From positions 1 to 5,482 of the forward strand of contig SKHU01000259.1 in assembly GCA_007116755.1 (NCBI GenBank): a stretch of 5,482 bases of DNA, in the 5' to 3' direction. Source of the DNA: Alphaproteobacteria bacterium (GTDB lineage Bacteria > Pseudomonadota > Alphaproteobacteria > Micavibrionales > CSBR16-224). Within the stretch, counting starts at the first letter, position 1. Each line of letters starts with the position of its first letter. The notes beneath the pieces are model-generated. The model worked only from the letters and a program-made list of their open reading frames with translations. It ran no database searches and had not been told where the DNA came from. Made by a program: the position numbers and the translations under genes. Positions 1 to 4,790 of this stretch are shown piece after piece.

Positions 1-24
1 AAACGGAAAAGAGGCGCTGCAGAC

Positions 25-537
25 ATGAAAACACCGAATGAAAAATTGATGGACGCGATTGCCGTAAATGATCTGAAGGCCGCAAAAGCCGCGATCGGCG
101 CAGGCGCAAACGTCAATGAAATCGCATATTTCGATGAAACGCCGCTGATCGTCGCCTGCCGCAGCCATGCGATTGATCCGGACATCGTTGCCCTGCTGCT
201 GGATTGCGGTGCGCACCCCAACCACCGCGAATATTCAGGTTTTACCCCGCTTTTGCTGGCCGTCATGCGGCGCAGCACGGAAATCGTCGGGCTTTTGATC
301 AAGGCCGGTGCCGACCCCTATCTGACCCTGCACAACAAAAACATTATCTGGTATGCGCTGCAATCTCCGAATGCGGAGATGGTGCCGTTTCTAGACAAAT
401 GCGGCGTTGATCTTGATATGATCGACCCCGAAAGCGGCTATAGCGCGCTGGATTGGGCGCATTATCACAAAATGCCGCATTATATCCACCGCCTGACCGC
501 AGCACATCACGGCGCAACTCCTCATACGACGCACTGA
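25..537 (+). CDS. Small ankyrin-repeat protein (170 aa)
   Basis: The protein consists almost entirely of ankyrin repeats, a helical scaffold for protein-protein binding; the partner cannot be read from sequence. Repeats run roughly at residues 7-34 (ending in GAGANVNE), 35-70 (with DETPLIVAC and VALLLDCGAHPN), 71-103 (with SGFTPLLLAV and VGLLIKAGADP), 104-135 (degenerate, ending in LDKCGVDLDMID) and a capping repeat at 136-160 (with GYSALDWA). The TPL and ADP/GADP turns are the family signature. There is no signal peptide or membrane segment, so it is probably cytoplasmic. The short His/Thr-rich tail (HHGATPHTTH) is outside the repeats. The ATG is preceded by GAGG at 11-14, ten bases upstream. 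Only 24 bases precede the gene here, so its operon context is unknown. Family assignment is firm; function is unknown. Confidence 0.9.
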   Translation: MKTPNEKLMDAIAVNDLKAAKAAIGAGANVNEIAYFDETPLIVACRSHAIDPDIVALLLDCGAHPNHREYSGFTPLLLAVMRRSTEIVGLLIKAGADPYLTLHNKNIIWYALQSPNAEMVPFLDKCGVDLDMIDPESGYSALDWAHYHKMPHYIHRLTAAHHGATPHTTH

Positions 538-559
538 CGGTTTTCCTGCTTTCCGCTAC

Positions 560-580
560 CCGCGCACAGCCGCGGCTTTC
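560..580 (+). terminator. Weak GC-rich hairpin after the ankyrin gene
   Basis: CCGCG (560-564) pairs with CGCGG (571-575) around a six-base loop and is followed by CTTTCG and a broader pyrimidine-rich stretch. The stem is only five pairs and the T run is broken, so this may be a poor terminator or no terminator at all. Confidence 0.25.
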
Positions 581-599
581 GACTTTCCCGCTTTTTCTC

Positions 600-646
600 T
601 TGCGTTTAACATAGTCTTTTGGTATATTCATATGCATCAATATAAA
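600..646 (+). promoter_or_regulatory. Candidate promoter for the 673-1867 gene pair
   Basis: Two overlapping sigma70-like candidates lie in an AT-rich patch. One has TTGCGT (600-605), a 17-base spacer and TATATT (623-628). The other has TTGGTA (619-624), a 16-base spacer and TATAAA (641-646), which would start transcription about 20 bases before the GTG start. Neither -35 element is strong. Position and base composition support a promoter here, but the choice between the two is open. Confidence 0.4.
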
Positions 647-660
647 ATATCTTCCGCAGA

Positions 661-666
661 AAGGGG
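661..666 (+). promoter_or_regulatory. Ribosome binding site supporting the GTG start
   Basis: AAGGGG lies six bases before GTG at 673. It favours that GTG over the in-frame ATG at 697, which would leave the site 30 bases away and remove the first predicted beta strand. Confidence 0.6.
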
Positions 667-672
667 AAACTG

Positions 673-1029
673 GTGGTCTGGATTACCGTCAAAAGCATGT
701 ACGGGAAAAACAGGGAAGCGCTAATACGCGTTGAAGATATTTCCTGCGTCAAAGCAGACGGTAGTGAAAAACATCCCCATGCCGTTATTTATCTGCATGG
801 CGACCAATGTGTTTCCACACCCGAGACACAGCAACAAGTGCAGGAAAAAATAGACCGCGCGGAAAAAGCGGCACAGGCGGAAAAACTAGCTGGCCAGATG
901 CAGCTTGTCGACGCTTTTGCCGAAGCGCTGGCAGAAAAGCTGAAAGAGCCGCGCCGCTATACCCGCCGCGAAAAACCGGCACAAAAACCGGTATCGGCCA
1001 CACAGAAAGCAGGACGCAATGGATCATAG
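673..1029 (+). CDS. FlbD-like N-terminal pattern with a helical basic tail (118 aa, hypothetical)
   Basis: I do not recognise this gene as a named family member. Residues 1-62 show the strand pattern of small FlbD-like proteins: MVWITVKSMYGK, then IRVEDISCVKADG, then AVIYLHGDQCVST, then a short helix (QQQVQEKI). This is a pattern-level likeness only, not evidence of a flagellar role. Residues 60-91 are rich in Ala, Glu, Lys and Gln and are probably a long helix or coiled coil. Residues 92-118 are basic and disordered (EPRRYTRREKPAQKP). There is no signal peptide or membrane segment. GTG is the chosen start because AAGGGG lies six bases upstream. The last 11 bases overlap the ATG of the next gene, so the two are probably translationally coupled and may act together. 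Confidence 0.72.
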   Translation: MVWITVKSMYGKNREALIRVEDISCVKADGSEKHPHAVIYLHGDQCVSTPETQQQVQEKIDRAEKAAQAEKLAGQMQLVDAFAEALAEKLKEPRRYTRREKPAQKPVSATQKAGRNGS

Positions 1030-1867
1030 TATTTTAAAACCGGCAAAACAGGCTGCCTCTATTCTGGCGCAGATACAAAGCATCTCCTTACTCGAAAGCG
1101 GCGCAATTCCCGAAGAATATAAAGACGATATTGCGCGCCAAATTCTGGAGACCGGCCCGCTAGCCGATATTGATATCGCCATCCGCGTTCTTGGCCGTGA
1201 CAATATGTCGCCTGCCCTTGCCGTCGGCTTGCTGGTGCAAACGGCCGTAAAAGGCCTGATCAATCAAGAAATGGCTGAAGAAAACGATGAAGAAGACATC
1301 GAGCCCACCCCCGAAGAGGTAGAAGACCTTGCATGGAAGTTAAAACAGCTGATCGGACAGATTCGTTCCGCCTCTCCGGAAGCCGATCATCTGATTTCCG
1401 AAATAGAAAATCTGCATCTTGCCGATGAATACCCCGTCGATCCCGAAAATGATGATTTTTATCTGGCCGACGAGATCGGGGGATGTTCGGAAACATTCCG
1501 GCAGATGCATATGATTTGTGAAATGCGTGAATTGGCCAAACTCTATTTTTCCGCAATCGGTGCGCAGGACAACGAATATACCGACATGCCGGTACATAAA
1601 GACGGTTTTGTGATGGGTTTTGACACATTTCAGGCGGCGCAACCGCTCCCGCCCGGTTTGAACGCGGCGTTCGTCAAAATTTACAATGCCGCAGCAGAAC
1701 AGTATCATTTTGAAAACCGCATCACGGAAGACGGTGCGGGCGGCTATCTGCTGGTGCTAAAACTCGCTGACACGCCGATGCCGCAAACTGCGGACGGACA
1801 TAGAAAAGACACCCAGAAATACTCCGGAACCAACCTGTCTTCTTTCAGAAACGGAAGAAAATTCTAG
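1019..1867 (+). CDS. Acidic protein of unknown function (282 aa)
   Basis: No family is recognised. Residues 1-85 look all-helical, with amphipathic segments such as AASILAQIQSISLL and SPALAVGLLVQTAVKGLI. A very acidic linker follows at 86-103 (EENDEEDIEPTPEEVED). A second helical stretch spans about 104-132. Residues 133-250 form a probable mixed domain, including FRQMHMICEMRELAKLYFSAI, YTDMPVHKDGFVMGFDTF and a final strand-like GGYLLVLKL. The last 30 residues are polar and basic and probably disordered. There is no signal peptide or transmembrane segment. The ATG overlaps the previous gene's stop and has AGGA four bases upstream, as expected for a coupled pair. The stop lies inside a palindrome shared with the convergent phosphatase gene. 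Coding status is well supported by length, a good start and context; function is unknown. Confidence 0.8.
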   Translation: MDHSILKPAKQAASILAQIQSISLLESGAIPEEYKDDIARQILETGPLADIDIAIRVLGRDNMSPALAVGLLVQTAVKGLINQEMAEENDEEDIEPTPEEVEDLAWKLKQLIGQIRSASPEADHLISEIENLHLADEYPVDPENDDFYLADEIGGCSETFRQMHMICEMRELAKLYFSAIGAQDNEYTDMPVHKDGFVMGFDTFQAAQPLPPGLNAAFVKIYNAAAEQYHFENRITEDGAGGYLLVLKLADTPMPQTADGHRKDTQKYSGTNLSSFRNGRKF

Positions 1868-1872
1868 AATTT
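1859..1872. other. 14-bp palindrome carrying both convergent stop codons
   Basis: Bases 1859-1872 are a perfect inverted repeat centred on CTAG. TAG at 1865-1867 ends the rightward gene, and the complement of 1864-1866 is TAG ending the leftward gene. Because of the symmetry, both proteins end in Arg-Lys-Phe. There is no separate intergenic terminator. Confidence 0.9.
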
Positions 1873-2688
1873 ACGCTTGTTATCTATACGCCGTTTTTCC
1901 GGTTTTTTGTCGGAATTCTGCGGCGCGTTATCCTGTTCAGGCGGCTTTTTCCAGACGAATTCCGGCACGTGTTTTTCCTGCGTAAATTCATCCGCCTTGT
2001 CGATCCGGCGCGTTTTGCCGTCAATACCGGCCTGATAGTAACAGTCATTGGTCAGGTCATAGGCCGTCAGCCAGCCGTTTTCGATCGTATCAATACAGGT
2101 AATATTGCCTTTGGCGGCAGGGTGGCCGTTCTGCATCGCCGAATGGCCGCAAATAATCTCTTTTGCAAAATCCGGATCCGGTTCGGATTCCGACAGGAAA
2201 CGATAGCGTAGCGTCCGCCTTTCCTGCTCGTCCATATTTTTGTCACTGTCCCATCCGGCATGGACGAACACATGCGTTTCCGTCTCATGCGCAACCACGG
2301 TATTTTCAAGAAACTTGCGGTGCGCAGGCGGAATATTGGCACGAAAATTATCGCAATCCTCTGCGCCGTAGGAATCCAGCGTTTTCTGGCCGCCATGTTT
2401 GACCCAGAAATATTCCAGCTTGTCGCGCTCCTCCTGATCTTCCGGCGCGTCCAGGCCGTAGAGCATCCATTCTTCGTGATTGCCGCGGATAAAAACACAA
2501 TCATATTGTTTTTCAAGATCAATCAGATAATCGATCACACCCTTTGAATCAGGCCCCTTATCGACAAAATCGCCCAAAAAGACGAATTTGTCGCCGCCTT
2601 GAGGATTCAGCGAATCAATCAGTTTTTCCAAAACGTCCAGATGGCCGTGTATGTCACCGATAACAAATGTTCTGTTGCCCATAATCAT
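1864..2688 (-). CDS. PPP-family serine/threonine (calcineurin-like) metallophosphatase, 274 aa
   Basis: This is a two-metal phosphoesterase of the PPP/ApaH/PrpA-like group, expected to hydrolyse phosphomonoesters on proteins or small molecules. The full motif set is present: GDIHG at 11-15 (Asp12 and His14 bind metal), GDFVDKG at 39-45 (the usual Arg of GDxVDRG is Lys), GNHE at 69-72 (Asn70 metal ligand, His71 catalytic), HAG at 143-145 and GHS at 181-183. The core ends near residue 235; residues 245-274 are a Pro/Lys/Arg-rich, probably disordered tail. There is no signal peptide, so it is probably cytoplasmic. The first ATG has AAGG ten bases upstream; a second in-frame ATG two codons later is a weaker choice. 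It is divergent from the barrel gene and convergent with the acidic gene. Substrate is not deducible: protein phosphatase and Ap4A-type hydrolase remain possible, the former more likely. Confidence 0.9.
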   Translation of the reverse strand: MIMGNRTFVIGDIHGHLDVLEKLIDSLNPQGGDKFVFLGDFVDKGPDSKGVIDYLIDLEKQYDCVFIRGNHEEWMLYGLDAPEDQEERDKLEYFWVKHGGQKTLDSYGAEDCDNFRANIPPAHRKFLENTVVAHETETHVFVHAGWDSDKNMDEQERRTLRYRFLSESEPDPDFAKEIICGHSAMQNGHPAAKGNITCIDTIENGWLTAYDLTNDCYYQAGIDGKTRRIDKADEFTQEKHVPEFVWKKPPEQDNAPQNSDKKPEKRRIDNKRKF

Positions 2689-2752
2689 GCCAGACTAACC
2701 TTACTCCGGACAAAAGACAAGATAATCCTCGCATGCGCTTGACATAATCATG
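2680..2752. repeat. Direct pair of CATAATCATG in the divergent control region
   Basis: The same 10-mer occurs at 2680-2689, spanning the phosphatase start codon, and at 2743-2752, from the end of the -35 box into the spacer of the rightward promoter. The copies are 63 bp apart, about six helical turns. The repeat is seen directly; a role as an operator pair is inference. Confidence 0.5.
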
Positions 2753-2767
2753 TTTCGGGCGTATAGT
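2739..2767 (+). promoter_or_regulatory. Consensus-like sigma70 promoter for the barrel gene
   Basis: TTGACA (2739-2744) is a perfect -35 box. A 17-base spacer separates it from TATAGT (2762-2767), which matches five of six -10 positions. Transcription would begin near 2774, giving a leader of about 27 bases. This is the strongest promoter in the window and suggests substantial expression unless repressed. Confidence 0.8.
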
Positions 2768-2791
2768 ATCTGCTATTCGTAACAGATCAGC

Positions 2792-2796
2792 GGAGG
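2792..2796 (+). promoter_or_regulatory. Strong Shine-Dalgarno GGAGG
   Basis: GGAGG lies four bases before the ATG at 2801. The spacing is short but the match is full, and no later ATG offers an alternative near the signal sequence, so it fixes the start. Confidence 0.65.
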
Positions 2797-2800
2797 CCGT

Positions 2801-3739
2801 ATGGCTGCAACACAACATACCGCCGGCGGGTTAAAAGCCGTGTTCTCTTCTCTTTTGCTGGGCGGCTGCACCGCATTCTCTCATAATGTTCTGGCCGATG
2901 GCGGCAGCGAAAATGCGGAGCCGCAAGACGGAACGGACGCACCGCACCGGCAAAATTACGACCCCGGCGCATATCAGGATCGCCCGCTGTTTTCCCTGCA
3001 GCCCCCGCCGCGCCGTCAGGGTGTCGAAGACAGTCTTGAAGATTTTTTCCAGAACAAGCCGAAAATTCATGCCACCCGCAACAGCATTTTTATCACACCG
3101 CGGCAGCGCTATGATCTGCCGTTTTTGCCGGACAATCTCGGCGCAATGACAATCACCCGCCAGTATCTGGAAGTCCGTCCGCTGAACAAGGAATGGTACG
3201 GTCTGGCCTCGGGAATTGAATACGGTTTCCGCAGCAGTTTCGGAACCGTGCAAATCGGCGATAATCCCGAAAACGAATGGCATATCCGCAGCGGCGCGAC
3301 TCTCGGCTATTACGACAACCCCGATCTGCGCCAAAAAGACAATACCCGCATACAGGGCTTTGTTGAGGGACACCGCGACCTGTTGCTGTTCCGCGGACAG
3401 ACGGAAACCGATGCGGTTCTTGGCATCAGCTATGATTACCGCTCGGGTGCGGCGCAAACCAGCCGCAATGATCTGCGCCTTTACACGGGGCTGGAATTCC
3501 CGTCCCTGTTCAACGGCAAAAGCCGGACGGGTGGCGATTCATCCCTTCCCGGAAGGTTTCACGGCACCGTCACCGCCTATGCCGGCACGGAAAGCTATGG
3601 CGGACGTATCGGAATTTATTTCAATCAATTGAAATCGGACAGAGGCGCTGTCAATTTCAGCATCGGTCCGGAAGTCAGACATGACAGCAAGGACGGCACA
3701 TCCGTCAAATTGCGCGTCCGTGTTTCCCCGAGATTTTAA
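2801..3739 (+). CDS. Predicted outer-membrane beta-barrel protein with N-terminal export signal (312 aa)
   Basis: The N-terminus has a short hydrophobic segment (AVFSSLLLGG, 13-22) followed by Cys23. LGGC resembles a lipobox, so the mature protein could be lipidated; VLA-D at 30-33 is an alternative signal peptidase I site. Residues 33-110 are polar and proline-rich, with a conserved-looking block RNSIFITPRQRYDLPFLP (93-110). From about 115 to the end, amphipathic strands alternate with polar turns, for example WYGLASGIEYGF, HIRSGATLGYYD, TDAVLGISYDYR, FHGTVTAYAGT and GGRIGIYFNQL, consistent with roughly 8-10 strands. The protein ends in SVKLRVRVSPRF; a terminal aromatic residue is typical of substrates of the BAM assembly machinery. 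It has its own strong promoter and terminator, so it is probably monocistronic. No specific family is recognised; enzyme, porin or adhesin roles cannot be told apart. Confidence 0.8.
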   Translation: MAATQHTAGGLKAVFSSLLLGGCTAFSHNVLADGGSENAEPQDGTDAPHRQNYDPGAYQDRPLFSLQPPPRRQGVEDSLEDFFQNKPKIHATRNSIFITPRQRYDLPFLPDNLGAMTITRQYLEVRPLNKEWYGLASGIEYGFRSSFGTVQIGDNPENEWHIRSGATLGYYDNPDLRQKDNTRIQGFVEGHRDLLLFRGQTETDAVLGISYDYRSGAAQTSRNDLRLYTGLEFPSLFNGKSRTGGDSSLPGRFHGTVTAYAGTESYGGRIGIYFNQLKSDRGAVNFSIGPEVRHDSKDGTSVKLRVRVSPRF

Positions 3740-3769
3740 ATTGAGATTTTTACATTGCGATATTCAGGC

Positions 3770-3801
3770 AAAAAGAAAAGGGCATGATGCCCTTTTTTTT
3801 T
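3770..3801. terminator. Bidirectional intrinsic terminator between convergent genes
   Basis: GGGCA (3780-3784) pairs with TGCCC (3788-3792) around a three-base loop. On the + strand nine T follow (3793-3801), ending the barrel gene transcript. On the - strand the complement of the A-rich arm (3770-3779) gives TTTTCTTTTT, ending the leftward operon. The A and T tracts can also extend the stem. Confidence 0.88.
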
Positions 3802-3826
3802 AATCCGCATGCGCTATCGGTAATTA

Positions 3827-4237
3827 TTATTCCTGCGGTTCGACGCTTTTGACAAGGCCGATTTTCGGTGAATTGGCGCTGCCGCCCTGCTGGCTACCTT
3901 GCTGGCCGCCGTAAGCACCGCCGCCGTAAGGCGACCCCGGCCTTCCGCCCGGCATTCCGCCGCCGCGTCCGCCGCCCATACCGCCGGGTCCCGGCATCTG
4001 CGGAGCCATTTTCAAACTGTGCTGCATGGTCGGCTGCGGCTGTTTCGGCGCAATACTCCAGTTATGCAGAATTTGCTTGGCCACAGGGCCGACAAAGCTG
4101 ATATCCGTACCTTCAAGAATGGAGACATCAGCCAGACGAAAACCGCCCAGATGCACGTTTTGATCTGTTTCCGTTTCGTCGTCCTGTTTTTCCGCGATAA
4201 ATTCGGCAAAGTTATGCACGTAATCCCCCGTTTTCAA
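3827..4237 (-). CDS. Small protein with a Gly/Met/Pro/Gln-rich tail (136 aa, hypothetical)
   Basis: No family is recognised. Residues 1-60 may fold: a helix-like VHNFAEFIAEKQ, an acidic stretch DDETETDQ, then HLGGFRLADVSILEGTDISFVGPVAKQILHNW. Residues 61-82 are Pro/Gln/Met-rich. Residues 83-119 are Gly-rich and low in complexity (GGMGGGRGGGMPGG, then YGGGAYGGQQGSQQGG). The last residues SPKIGLVKSVEPQE are less repetitive and may be a short binding or targeting peptide. There is no export signal. The start is doubtful: TTG at 4237 has AAAGGA directly against it with no spacer, whereas GTG at 4219 (residue 7) has GGGGGA four bases away. The frame is also open upstream, without an ATG. The gene lies 29 bases after the 111-residue gene on the same strand and is probably cotranscribed with it. 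Confidence 0.68.
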   Translation of the reverse strand: MKTGDYVHNFAEFIAEKQDDETETDQNVHLGGFRLADVSILEGTDISFVGPVAKQILHNWSIAPKQPQPTMQHSLKMAPQMPGPGGMGGGRGGGMPGGRPGSPYGGGAYGGQQGSQQGGSANSPKIGLVKSVEPQE

Positions 4238-4243
4238 TCCTTT
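4224..4243 (-). promoter_or_regulatory. Two candidate ribosome binding sites that decide the start
   Basis: AAAGGA (complement of 4238-4243) abuts TTG at 4237 with zero spacing. GGGGGA (complement of 4224-4229) precedes GTG at 4219 by four bases. The second geometry is more usual, so the protein may be six residues shorter than the longest TTG form. Confidence 0.45.
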
Positions 4244-4266
4244 AATTAAATCTTGTCTGATCCGCG

Positions 4267-4602
4267 TTAATCTATAAAGACCACCGGCAGTTCTAGAATA
4301 TTCGAGACCTCGCCGTCAAGAATATAAGCGAAATACGTCCTTTTCTGCTTCTGCCATAACTGCACTATATCATATTGCAAAGGATATGACAAGCTTTTTC
4401 CATAAATATTTTCGTCATCATAAATCAGACGCACTGTTCCGTCTGCGGTAAAATAACCGATCTTGATCGGCCGGATAGGCAGTTCGCGGTCGCACAGAAT
4501 GCAGCTTCTGCCGTCATTGGTTTTTGCGACGGCAATATTCATGCCTTCGTGATGCAGATCCATCTGCTCTTCGATTGTCAGTTTGTCCGTAAATTTTGTC
4601 AT
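4267..4602 (-). CDS. Hypothetical protein with one CxxC pair (111 aa)
   Basis: No family is recognised. The N-terminus (TDKLTIEEQMDLHHEGMNIAVAK) is a short helix followed by a strand. Cys34 and Cys37 form a CILC motif, and with only two cysteines it could be a redox pair or half a metal site, but neither is shown. The rest reads as alternating strands: IKIGYFTADGTVRLIYDDE, SYPLQYDIVQLW, RTYFAYILDGEV and the hydrophobic end ILELPVVFID. This suggests a small mostly-beta domain. There is no signal peptide or transmembrane segment. The ATG has AAGG eight bases upstream. It is the first gene of a probable two-gene operon with the Gly-rich-tail protein and shares that operon's terminator. Coding status is likely from its start, length and spacing; its role is unknown. 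Confidence 0.72.
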   Translation of the reverse strand: MTKFTDKLTIEEQMDLHHEGMNIAVAKTNDGRSCILCDRELPIRPIKIGYFTADGTVRLIYDDENIYGKSLSYPLQYDIVQLWQKQKRTYFAYILDGEVSNILELPVVFID

Positions 4603-4659
4603 GTCCGCTGCCTTAGTTATCGTCTAGCCGCATTGGTCAGGCGGTTTTGTTTCGCGCGT

Positions 4660-4688
4660 ATCATGGCATTTTCAGTCTTTAAATACAA
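4660..4688 (-). promoter_or_regulatory. Possible extended -10 promoter for the leftward operon
   Basis: On the - strand, TTGTAT (complement of 4683-4688) is followed by 17 bases and CATGAT (complement of 4660-4665), preceded by TGC as in an extended -10. The box matches are modest (three and four of six). Location just after the terminator hairpins and before the operon favours it. Confidence 0.35.
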
Positions 4689-4695
4689 GAGATGC

Positions 4696-4749
4696 AAAAA
4701 AGCCTCCCGACAGTAAAACGGCAGGCCGCCCTCGCGAACAGCCTGCCGT
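4696..4749 (-). terminator. Two overlapping hairpins downstream of the repeat-rich gene
   Basis: Read on the - strand, ACGGCAGGC (4749-4741) pairs perfectly with GCCTGCCGT (4726-4718) over a 14-base loop and is followed by only three T. The second arm can instead pair with CGGGAGGC (4709-4702), with one mismatch, giving a hairpin followed directly by six T (4701-4696). The two foldings exclude each other. At the least this is the terminator of the leftward gene ending at 4791. Confidence 0.65.
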
Positions 4750-4790
4750 ATTTTAAACACTGTAATTCCTATAAAAGAACAACCATTGTA

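Noticed and set aside
344..640. 98-codon open frame on the - strand
   Set aside because: It overlaps the end of the ankyrin gene and the likely promoter region, has an Arg/Ser-rich shadow-like composition and no supported start.
1340..1708. Antisense frames within the acidic protein gene
   Set aside because: Two overlapping - strand frames here are compositionally shadow-like, and the sense gene is coupled to its upstream partner.
2689..2800. Leftward promoter for the phosphatase
   Set aside because: Only a weak TATCTT-type -10 without a credible -35 was visible on the - strand, so no promoter is called although one must exist nearby.
2831..3457. 208-codon open frame on the - strand
   Set aside because: It lies wholly inside the barrel gene, has no ribosome site or promoter, and its translation has no domain-like pattern. 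The sense frame has a strong promoter, Shine-Dalgarno, signal peptide and terminator.
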